DNA of 64,000 bases from Actinomadura syzygii (GTDB taxonomy: Bacteria; Actinomycetota; Actinomycetes; Streptosporangiales; Streptosporangiaceae): contig NZ_VSFF01000003.1 in NCBI RefSeq assembly GCF_008085905.1, positions 124,001 through 188,000 of the forward strand, given 5' to 3'. Below, piece after piece: positions 49,721-58,459 of this stretch. How positions within the stretch are numbered: position 1 is the stretch's first letter; the number at the start of each line of letters is the position of its first letter. A program made the translations under genes and the position numbers. The notes under the pieces are model-generated. The model worked only from the letters and a program-made list of their open reading frames with translations, did no database searches and was not told the DNA's origin.

Positions 49721-51163
49721 TCACGGGAGGAGCAGCCCCCAGTACACCGCCCACGGGATGAACACCGCGCCCGCCGTCACCAGCAGCCCGAGCCGGACGC
49801 GCTCGCCCACCGGCACCGCCCCGGCGGCCCGCCGCCACGCCACCGCCGTGCCCGCGGCCGCCGCGACGGCCGCCACCGCGAGCCCCTGGACCGCCAGCCA
49901 GGGCAGCGGCCTGCCCGCGAGGGCGGGCCCCGGGTCCGGCGCCCGGCCGGCGGCCATCAGGTAGAAGAGGTAGAAGGGCAGGCCGAGCGCGGCGGCGAGC
50001 CCGGCGCCGGAGAGCAGCCGGGGCGCCCACCGGCTCACCGGCCGGACCGTCCGCCCGCGCACCCGCCGGACCAGCGCGACCAGCGGATACGCGGCGAACG
50101 CGACGACGAACAGCATGAAGGCCGCGAGCTGCGCCCACGCCGACGTCCACCACGGCGACGGCGAGACCTCGACGCTGCGGTACTCCTGGCGGGGCGGCGC
50201 CGGGGCGTCGGCGACGGGCGCCTTCCCGCTCGTCGCGTCGCGGACCCAGGAGCCCACCAGGTCGGCGTAACCGGGGGCCAGCGCCTCGCCCCGGGTGACG
50301 CCGCCGTCCGGGGTCGTGTGCGCGCCGTGGTCCGCGCCCGGGAAGAAGCGGAACGTGTAGTGGACGTTGCCGCCGCGCCGCAGCGCCCGCGCGAACAGCG
50401 GCGGGTTGTCTCCCGGCGGCGTCTGGAGGTCGTGCTCGCCCCACACCCCGAGCAGCGGCTGCCGGACCCGGCCGAGGACGTCCTCCGCGGGGAAGAACGC
50501 CTCGGCGAACAGGCCCGCGTCCGCGCCGAGCCGGGCGAAGTTCCGCTTGCCGTGGTCGATCAGCGAACCGGACGCGCCCGCCCTGCGCAGCGCGGACGTC
50601 TCGTTCCACAGCTGCTGCCGGATCGGCGGCATGGCGTTGCCGCCGACCACGATCACGAACGCGACGTCCGCGGACCGGGACGCGGCGAGCGGCGCGACCC
50701 AGCCGCCCTCGCTCAGCCCCCACAGCCCCACCTTCGCCGGGTCGACGCCCGGCCGCGCGCGCAGGGCGCGCACGCCGCCGAGCGCGTCGTCCGCCAGCTC
50801 GGAGTAGGAGCGGCGGAAGTCGCCGTACCCGACGGACCGCTTGTCGTAGATCAGCACGGCGAGCCCCCGCCGCGCGAACTCGACGGCCTCGGTGAGCAGG
50901 TGGTCGCGCGGCACGCCGGCGCCCGAGCCGGTGACGAGCACGACGCCCGGCAGCGGCCCGGACGTCTTCCGCGGCGCGACGACGGAGCCGTGCAGGGCCA
51001 GTCCGCCGTACCCGGTGAAGCTCACGTCGTCGGCGGTCAGCTCGGACGGCACGGGAACCCGCCCGGACGCCGGGGTGCGCGCGGCCCGCACCGGGGGAGA
51101 GCCCGCGACGCCGAGCAACGCGGCTGTGAGGAGGGCCGCCACGGTGATCAGGACTGTTTTCAT
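49721..51163 (-). CDS. Alpha/beta hydrolase with C-terminal membrane helices
   Basis: A 480-residue protein. A signal peptide or anchor covers residues 1-28. The hydrolase domain has GVVLVTGSGAG, the nucleophile motif GLWGLSEGGW, an acid in LGVWGEHDLQTP and the catalytic His in PGADHGAH. About four transmembrane helices follow from residue 330 on (LAAFMLFVVAFAAYPLVAL and others). The catalytic domain would face outward. The substrate is unknown. It is divergent from an ArsR-type regulator, with repeats in the shared promoter. The ATG at 51163 was chosen because it begins the signal sequence. Confidence 0.83.
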   Translation of the reverse strand: MKTVLITVAALLTAALLGVAGSPPVRAARTPASGRVPVPSELTADDVSFTGYGGLALHGSVVAPRKTSGPLPGVVLVTGSGAGVPRDHLLTEAVEFARRGLAVLIYDKRSVGYGDFRRSYSELADDALGGVRALRARPGVDPAKVGLWGLSEGGWVAPLAASRSADVAFVIVVGGNAMPPIRQQLWNETSALRRAGASGSLIDHGKRNFARLGADAGLFAEAFFPAEDVLGRVRQPLLGVWGEHDLQTPPGDNPPLFARALRRGGNVHYTFRFFPGADHGAHTTPDGGVTRGEALAPGYADLVGSWVRDATSGKAPVADAPAPPRQEYRSVEVSPSPWWTSAWAQLAAFMLFVVAFAAYPLVALVRRVRGRTVRPVSRWAPRLLSGAGLAAALGLPFYLFYLMAAGRAPDPGPALAGRPLPWLAVQGLAVAAVAAAAGTAVAWRRAAGAVPVGERVRLGLLVTAGAVFIPWAVYWGLLLP

Positions 51164-51181
51164 GGCGGCGACGCTAGACCA

Positions 51182-51214
51182 CAGAGAACTCTCTGCAAAG
51201 GATTCTCTGCAAAG
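51182..51214. promoter_or_regulatory. Operator-like repeats between the hydrolase and the regulator genes
   Basis: CAGAGAACTCTCTG (51182-51195) is a perfect inverted repeat with a two-base centre, and TCTCTGCAAAG is repeated directly at 51190-51200 and 51204-51214. TAGTAT (51224-51229) follows as a -10 for the rightward gene. The ArsR-type protein encoded at 51243 is the likely ligand. Confidence 0.6.
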
Positions 51215-51242
51215 ATACCTCTGTAGTATTAGACTACTCCTC

Positions 51243-51809
51243 ATGAAGGACGACCTGGAGCCCGTGATCCTGGACGACCCGGGACGGATCAAGGCGCTGA
51301 GCCATCCGCTCCGCCGCCGGATCCTGCACCGGCTGCGCGCGCACGGCCCCGCGACGTCCACGACGATCGGGGAGGTGCTCGGCGCCAACACCGGCACGAC
51401 GAGCTACCACCTGCGGCAGTTGGAGAAGTACGGGTTCATCGAGGAGATCCCCGAGCGGTCCGCCGGGCGGGAGCGCTGGTGGCGGCCCGCCGACACCCCG
51501 CGCGACCTACGGCTGCCCGCCCCGGACACCGTCGCCCCCGAGGACCGGTCCGTCCTCGACGAGCTGGTGCGCGTCGCGCACGCCGAGGACCTGGAGCTCT
51601 TCCGCAGGCTGCCCGCCGAATACACGCGCGACCGGGCCTGGGCGCTGCTGTCGCGCGGCTTCGCCCACATGACCGAGGAGGGCCTCGCCGAGTTCTTCGA
51701 GGCGTACATCCGCCTGCTGCACGAGCACTCGCACCGCCGCGAGGACGCGCCGCCCGGCGCGCGCCCCGTGCACATCCGGCTCTTCACCCTCCCCGCCGAC
51801 GAGGAGTGA
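51243..51809 (+). CDS. ArsR-like winged-helix transcriptional regulator
   Basis: A 188-residue regulator. The N-terminal winged helix reads RIKALSHPLRRRILHRLRAHGP, then TTSYHLRQLEKYGFIEEIPE. The C-terminal part, rich in charged residues, resembles the extended ArsR-like (HTH_20) proteins of actinobacteria. No metal-binding Cys pair is seen, so it is not a metal sensor. There is no ribosome binding site; the -10 TAGTAT lies 14 bases upstream of the ATG, suggesting a leaderless or near-leaderless mRNA. It is divergent from the hydrolase gene and probably controls it. Confidence 0.88.
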   Translation: MKDDLEPVILDDPGRIKALSHPLRRRILHRLRAHGPATSTTIGEVLGANTGTTSYHLRQLEKYGFIEEIPERSAGRERWWRPADTPRDLRLPAPDTVAPEDRSVLDELVRVAHAEDLELFRRLPAEYTRDRAWALLSRGFAHMTEEGLAEFFEAYIRLLHEHSHRREDAPPGARPVHIRLFTLPADEE

Positions 51810-51833
51810 AAGCCGCCTTCGGCCCTTACGATC
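51806..51833 (+). promoter_or_regulatory. Promoter of the metallophosphoesterase gene, leaderless
   Basis: GTGAAA (51806-51811), 16 bases and TACGAT (51828-51833). The start codon at 51840 lies where transcription is expected to begin, and no ribosome binding site is present, so the mRNA is probably leaderless. Confidence 0.5.
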
Positions 51834-51839
51834 TATGGG

Positions 51840-52679
51840 ATGAGCGGTGTGCACGCGATCAGCGACCTGCACGTGGGATTCCCCGAGAACCGGGCCTTCG
51901 TCGAGGGGCTGCGACCCGAGTCCGGCGACGACTGGCTGATCGTGGCCGGCGACGTCGCCGAGCGGTTCTCCGACGTCGAATGGACCCTCCGCACCCTGCG
52001 CGAACGGTTCGCGACCGTGATCTGGACGCCCGGCAACCACGAGCTGTGGACCATCAAGGACGACCCGGTCCAACTACGCGGCGAGGCGCGCTACCAGGCG
52101 CTCGTCGAGATGTGCCGGTCGCTGGGCGTCCTGACCCCCGAGGACCCGTACCCCGTGTGGGACGGCGAGGGCGGCCCCGTCACCATCGCGCCCCTCTTCC
52201 TCCTGTACGACTACACGTTCCGGCCGGAGGGGACGTCCACGAAGGAGGAGGCGCTCGCCGTCGCGCATGAGGCGGGCGTCGTGTGCACCGACGAGGTCTA
52301 CCTCCACCCCGACCCGTACCCGACGCGGGACGCCTGGTGCGACGCCCGCGTCGCCTACAGCGAGAAGCGCCTCGCCGCCCTGGAGCCGGGCACGCGCACC
52401 GTGCTGATCAACCACTGGCCGCTCGTCCGCGAACCGACCCGCATTCTCTGGTACCCGGAGTTCGCGCAGTGGTGCGGGACGGAGCGCACCGCCGACTGGC
52501 ACCGCCGGTTCGGCGCGGTGTCGGTCGTGTACGGCCACCTGCACATCCCTCGGACGATCCGGACGGACGGCGTCCCGCACGTCGAGGTGTCGGTCGGCTA
52601 CCCGCGCGAATGGCGCAAGCGCGGCGAGGCGCCCCGCGGGCCGCGCCGTGTCCTCCCGCCCACCCCGGAGACGGCCTGA
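51840..52679 (+). CDS. Calcineurin-like metallophosphoesterase
   Basis: A 279-residue enzyme. All metal-binding motifs are present: SDLHVG, AGDVAE, PGNHE, INHWP and YGHLH. The dinuclear metal centre hydrolyses phosphate mono- or diesters. There is no signal peptide. Proteins of this subtype occur near secondary-metabolism or phosphopantetheine genes in streptomycetes, but none is here. A stop-codon tandem repeat follows. Confidence 0.88.
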   Translation: MSGVHAISDLHVGFPENRAFVEGLRPESGDDWLIVAGDVAERFSDVEWTLRTLRERFATVIWTPGNHELWTIKDDPVQLRGEARYQALVEMCRSLGVLTPEDPYPVWDGEGGPVTIAPLFLLYDYTFRPEGTSTKEEALAVAHEAGVVCTDEVYLHPDPYPTRDAWCDARVAYSEKRLAALEPGTRTVLINHWPLVREPTRILWYPEFAQWCGTERTADWHRRFGAVSVVYGHLHIPRTIRTDGVPHVEVSVGYPREWRKRGEAPRGPRRVLPPTPETA

Positions 52680-52717
52680 CTCAGACGCGGCCTGACCCGC
52701 CGCGCTGACCCGACGCG
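52672..52717. repeat. Diverged tandem units around the metallophosphoesterase stop codon
   Basis: CGGCCTGAC (52672-52680, with the stop codon), CGGCCTGACCC (52687-52697) and CGCTGACCC (52703-52711) recur in diverged form, then GACGCGCTAG, which holds the tetR stop on the other strand. Confidence 0.5.
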
Positions 52718-53308
52718 CTAGCCCGCCTTGCCGGAGAGCACGCCGCGCGAGGCGAGCGCGAGGAGCCGTCCGGCGGCGTTCGGTTCCCGCTCGGTGACGG
52801 TCGCGATCCCGGCCGCGAGGCGGAGCGCGTCGGTGAACGCGGCGTCCGGGGGGACGTCCCCGGCGTCCCGCGCGCGGGCGAAGAGGGCCGAACCCGCCTC
52901 GCGCATCGCGCGGCACGCCGCGGACGACTCCGGCGGGTCGTCGCGCAGCGCCACCGCCGCCGACGCCGCGAGCCCCGGGAACGCCGTCACGCCGGAGACG
53001 TACGCGCGCAGCCACGCCGCCAGCGCCGCCCCCGGATCGGGGGCGGCGAGCAGCTCGCGCGCGGTCGCCGCCAGCCCGTCGTAGGCGTCGGCGAGCACCG
53101 CCTCCAGGAGGTCCTGCCGGGTCGGGAAGTGGCGGTAGAGCGTTCCGATGCCGACGCCCGCGAGCCGCGCGATGCCCTCCAGCGAGGCGTCCGCCCCGTC
53201 CCGGCCGAAGGTCTCCCGCGCCGCGGCGAGCAGCCGGGCCCGGTTGCGGCGCACGTCCGCGCGCACCGCCCTCACCGCCACCGCCGGTGGCATGTCGTCG
53301 CTGGTCAC
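52718..53308 (-). CDS. TetR-family transcriptional regulator
   Basis: A protein of about 196 residues. The HTH reads RLLAAARETFGRDGADASLEGIARLAGVGIGTLYRHF, which is diagnostic of TetR; the rest is an Ala-rich helical ligand domain. The frame extends upstream of 53308 into non-homologous Pro/Arg-rich sequence. GTG at 53308 has GAAGGA 11 bases before it; ATG at 53293 is an alternative. It follows thiC by 91 bases in the same direction. The target is not apparent. Confidence 0.87.
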   Translation of the reverse strand: MTSDDMPPAVAVRAVRADVRRNRARLLAAARETFGRDGADASLEGIARLAGVGIGTLYRHFPTRQDLLEAVLADAYDGLAATARELLAAPDPGAALAAWLRAYVSGVTAFPGLAASAAVALRDDPPESSAACRAMREAGSALFARARDAGDVPPDAAFTDALRLAAGIATVTEREPNAAGRLLALASRGVLSGKAG

Positions 53309-53399
53309 GTGGTCGTCGGTCCTTCCGGCGAGTGGACGGGCCGGCGGCGATCCGGAGGGCTCCGCGGCGTTTGGAACGGTCCCTCGATAGTAGCCCGAG

Positions 53400-55250
<1,851 letters not shown>

Positions 55251-55320
55251 CTGTCGCCACCGACGCTAACCCGGCCCACCCCGGTTGCCGCAACCGCCGG
55301 TCTTGGGATAGACGCGCGCG

Positions 55321-56337
55321 TCAGGACGGCCGGGACGCCACCCCGACCAGCAGGGGCAGGGCCAGGGTGAGCGCGCGGAGCGCGGCGGGCGCCGACGGGG
55401 ACCGGTGAAGCCGCCACCGGCCCTCGTCGTCGGCCCCGCCCTGCGCCCGGCGGAGGGAGGCGGACTCGCGGCCGTCCACGCCGGTGACGACGTAGCGCCC
55501 GCCGTCGCCGCGGGTGGCGCCGAGGAGCATGCCGTCGGCCGCGTGGAAGGACGGCTCGCGCGAGCCCCTGATCCGGCCGATGAGGCGGCCGTCCGCGTCG
55601 AGGACGCGCATCCGGTCGCGGCCCAGCGGCGGGCGCTTGAACACGAGCAGCCGCGCGGTGTGCGGGTCGCGGAGCACGACCGTCCGGCGGCCTCCGCAGG
55701 CGACGGCGAGCAGGGCGCCGCCGCGCTCGCTCCGGTAGCGGCCCCGGTCGTCCACGGTGACGCGGTCGGCCCTGGTCAGCGCGTTCGGGGTCGGCGGCTG
55801 GACCTCCTCGCCCGCGTCGTCGACGACGCGCCACGGCACCCCGAGCGTCCCGGTCGCGGCGTCCCGGACGGCGTCGAGCCGCCCCGGGGGCAGGAGGCGG
55901 CTGGCCAGCAGGGGCGCGACACCGCTCTCGGCCTTGGTGACGGCGGCGATGCCGGGGGCCGCTGCCGGGTCGAACCAGACCGTCCAGACGGGGTCGGCGA
56001 CCGGCCAGGCGATGCCGATCGCGTCCAGCGCGCTCACCGGCACGGCCGCCCGCGCCCCGCCCCGGCGCAGGACGAGCCCCTTCGCGTCGATCGTCACGAC
56101 CAGCCGGGTCCGGAAGATCACGGCGGCCCACGCGACGGCGGCCGACGCGCCGGCCACGAGGAGGACCACGATCTGGCGCGCGCCATCGGCGTCCCGGAGG
56201 CCGGTCCGCGCGGCCAGTACGGTGAGCGCCGCGAGAGCGAGCGCCGCGAGGCCGATCCTGAGCGGCCACCGGTAGGCACTCCGGCCCGGCGCGACCCGGA
56301 GCTCCTGCGGGGGGACGGACGGCGGGGGCACGGACAC
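55321..56337 (-). CDS. Hypothetical membrane protein
   Basis: A 338-residue protein not assigned to a family. It has two N-terminal transmembrane helices (around residues 25-45 and 55-75) and a long soluble part containing VVTIDAKGLVLRRGGARAAVPVSAL, reminiscent of bacterial PH-like domains, then beta-rich repeats with LDADGRLIGRIRG and FHAADGMLLGATRGDGG resembling phospholipid scramblase/tubby-like or LURP-type beta barrels. One hydrophobic stretch lies at the C-terminus. The GTG at 56337 was used. The function is unknown. Confidence 0.65.
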   Translation of the reverse strand: MSVPPPSVPPQELRVAPGRSAYRWPLRIGLAALALAALTVLAARTGLRDADGARQIVVLLVAGASAAVAWAAVIFRTRLVVTIDAKGLVLRRGGARAAVPVSALDAIGIAWPVADPVWTVWFDPAAAPGIAAVTKAESGVAPLLASRLLPPGRLDAVRDAATGTLGVPWRVVDDAGEEVQPPTPNALTRADRVTVDDRGRYRSERGGALLAVACGGRRTVVLRDPHTARLLVFKRPPLGRDRMRVLDADGRLIGRIRGSREPSFHAADGMLLGATRGDGGRYVVTGVDGRESASLRRAQGGADDEGRWRLHRSPSAPAALRALTLALPLLVGVASRPS

Positions 56338-56517
56338 TGTCAGCCCTTCGTGATCGAGTCCGCAGAACTATAGGGGCGGAACCCCCGTTCCACCGGAAAG
56401 CGCACGACAGCGATCATCCTGCCCGTCCGGCCCGTGGAAGGGAACGACCGCCGCGTGGCCGGGTTCGGAGCGGGGCGGTGTGGCGCGGCCGGGGGCGTCG
56501 GTGAGAATGGACGGGTG

Positions 56518-57675
56518 GTGATCGTGCGTCGGGCCGGTGTGACGGTGAAGGACGCCCTGCTCGCGGCGGTGCTGGCGGCCGTCGCGGTGGCGGTGGCGGT
56601 GGCGTGGCCCGGCGTCCGCGGGCTGGACGCCGTCGGCGTGCTGCTGCTCGTCGGGGCGCACGTCCCGCTCGCGGTGATCAGGAGGTGGCCGACGCCGGGG
56701 CTCGTGGCCCTGGGCGCCATGGTGGTGCCGTACCACCTGGCGCAGTACCAGCACCACGCGCTGGTGCCCGCCGAGGTGCTCACGCTGTTCGCGTACGCGT
56801 GGTTCGGACGGCGGGTCAAGGTCGTCCTCACCGTCGTCGGGGCCCTGCTGCTCGTCTGCGTGGTCGCGATGGCGGTGCGCGGCGGCGGCGGCCTGGTCCG
56901 CGAGCAGATCGCGATGATCGAGGCCATGGTGTCGGTGGTGATCGCCGTCCAGGTGTGGCGGGTGCACCGGGCCCGGCTCGCGGCGATCAGCGAGGAGGCC
57001 GCGCGGGCGGAGCGGGCCCGCGAGGAGGAGGCGCGGCGCCGGGTCGCCGAGGAGCGCCTGCGGATCGCCCGCGACCTGCACGACCTGCTCGCGCACAGCA
57101 TCACGGTGATCGGCGTCCAGGCGGGCGCGGCGGCGCACCTCGTCCGCGGTGACCGGCCGCTCGACCGGGAGGAGCTGGCCGAGGCGCTCGGCGCGATCGC
57201 CGACACCTGCCGGGACGCCCGCACCGAGCTGCGCGGCACGCTGCAGGTGCTGCGCGGAACCGATGCGGCGCCGTCCGGGACGCTGCCCGGCGCGCACGGC
57301 ATCGCCGACCTCGTCCAGACCGCGCGGGCCGCCGGGATCGAGGTCGACCTCGACGACGCGGACGCCGGGACGCCGCCCCCGGAGGTCGGTGTCGCCGCGT
57401 ACCGGATCGTCCAGGAGGCCCTGACCAACGTTGTCAAGCACGCGGCGGCGACCCATGTCGTGGTGAGCCTCACACGCGCGGACGGCGGGCTCGTCGTGCG
57501 GGTCGCCGACGACGGTCGCGGGCCGGTCGGCGGGACGCCCGGCGGCTTCGGCGTCCTCGGCATGATCGAGCGGGCGCGCAGCGTCGGCGGGACCCTCGAC
57601 GCGGGTCCGCGCGACGGCGGCGGATTCGCCGTCACCGCCGTGTTCCCCGCCGCGGACGTCGCGGCTCCCCGGTGA
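56518..57675 (+). CDS. Sensor histidine kinase, NarL-type (HisKA_3)
   Basis: A protein of about 385 residues. Four to five N-terminal helices span residues 10 to 145. A coiled-coil rich in Glu/Arg/Ala precedes the dimerization box RIARDLHDLLAHSITVIG with the phosphorylated His. The ATPase domain has EALTNVVKHA (N box) and VADDGRGP. No HAMP or sensory loop is visible. Such kinases normally pair with an adjacent LuxR-type response regulator, but the next gene is a CDP-alcohol transferase and the previous gene is unrelated. The start is uncertain among GTG codons at 56515, 56518 and 56524. Confidence 0.85.
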   Translation: MIVRRAGVTVKDALLAAVLAAVAVAVAVAWPGVRGLDAVGVLLLVGAHVPLAVIRRWPTPGLVALGAMVVPYHLAQYQHHALVPAEVLTLFAYAWFGRRVKVVLTVVGALLLVCVVAMAVRGGGGLVREQIAMIEAMVSVVIAVQVWRVHRARLAAISEEAARAERAREEEARRRVAEERLRIARDLHDLLAHSITVIGVQAGAAAHLVRGDRPLDREELAEALGAIADTCRDARTELRGTLQVLRGTDAAPSGTLPGAHGIADLVQTARAAGIEVDLDDADAGTPPPEVGVAAYRIVQEALTNVVKHAAATHVVVSLTRADGGLVVRVADDGRGPVGGTPGGFGVLGMIERARSVGGTLDAGPRDGGGFAVTAVFPAADVAAPR

Positions 57676-57688
57676 CCGCGCGCGGGGC

Positions 57689-57712
57689 GGACCGCGGCCC
57701 GGACCGCGGCCC
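57689..57712. repeat. Two tandem 12-base units
   Basis: GGACCGCGGCCC is repeated exactly at 57689-57700 and 57701-57712, after the histidine kinase stop. Each copy contains an internal palindrome and might act as a weak terminator. Confidence 0.8.
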
Positions 57713-57746
57713 GGCGCCGCGACGATCTACGCGCGGGGGCTTTCAA

Positions 57747-57763
57747 ACCCTTACCGGTAGGGT
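57747..57763. promoter_or_regulatory. Near-palindrome upstream of the CDP-alcohol transferase gene
   Basis: ACCCTTACCGGTAGGGT is a near-perfect palindrome (ACCC-TT-ACCGGT-A-GGGT). It contains a TAGGGT that could serve as -10. It lies 37 bases before the GTG at 57800. Confidence 0.35.
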
Positions 57764-57799
57764 CAGGATCAAGGGGGACCAGGGGAGGCGAACGCGTCG

Positions 57800-58459
57800 G
57801 TGAGCACGCAGAGCGAGCAGCGGGAAGCCCCGCAGGACCGGATCTTCACGGTGCCGAACAGCCTGAGCCTCGCCAGGCTCGTCGGCGTCCCGCTGTTCCT
57901 GTGGCTCGTCCTGGTCGAGGCGGACTGGTGGGCGCTCGGCCTGCTGGTGTTCGCGGGCCTGTCCGACTGGCTGGACGGCAAGCTCGCGCGGGTGCTGAAC
58001 CAGACCAGCAAGCTCGGCGCGATGCTCGACCCGGCCGCCGACCGGCTCTACATCCTCGCGACGCTGGTCGGGCTGACGATCCGCGACATCATCCCGCTGT
58101 GGCTGGTGGTGCTGCTCGTCGCCCGCGAGCTGGCGATCGTGCCGATCGCGCCGATCGTCCGGCGGCTCGGGTACAGCGGCACGCTGCCCGTCCACTTCAT
58201 CGGGAAGGCGGGCACGCTCTGCCTGCTGTACGCCTTCCCGCTGCTGCTGCTCGGCGACCACGACGGGACGGCCGCGACCGTCGCGAAGGTGATCGGCTGG
58301 TCGTTCGCGATCTGGGGGGCGGGCCTGTACTGGTGGGCCGCCGTCCTGTACTGGGAGCAGACGCGGCAGCTCGTGGTGGCCGGCCGCGGCGGGCCGCCGC
58401 CGGCCGCGCCCGCCCCGGACCCCGAGGGTGAGCAGGAGGGAGCGGAGACCCCCCGATGA
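57800..58459 (+). CDS. CDP-alcohol phosphotransferase family protein
   Basis: A 219-residue membrane enzyme with about six helices. The family signature is intact: DGKLARVLNQTSKLGAMLDP followed by AAD, fitting DG-X2-AR-X8-G-X3-D-X3-D. It transfers a phosphoalcohol from a CDP-alcohol to a hydroxyl, as in phospholipid synthesis; the actual lipid head group or alcohol is not evident. The GTG start has GGGGAGG upstream. Its stop overlaps the next start by four bases (ATGA), coupling it with the nucleotidyltransferase. Confidence 0.89.
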   Translation: MSTQSEQREAPQDRIFTVPNSLSLARLVGVPLFLWLVLVEADWWALGLLVFAGLSDWLDGKLARVLNQTSKLGAMLDPAADRLYILATLVGLTIRDIIPLWLVVLLVARELAIVPIAPIVRRLGYSGTLPVHFIGKAGTLCLLYAFPLLLLGDHDGTAATVAKVIGWSFAIWGAGLYWWAAVLYWEQTRQLVVAGRGGPPPAAPAPDPEGEQEGAETPR

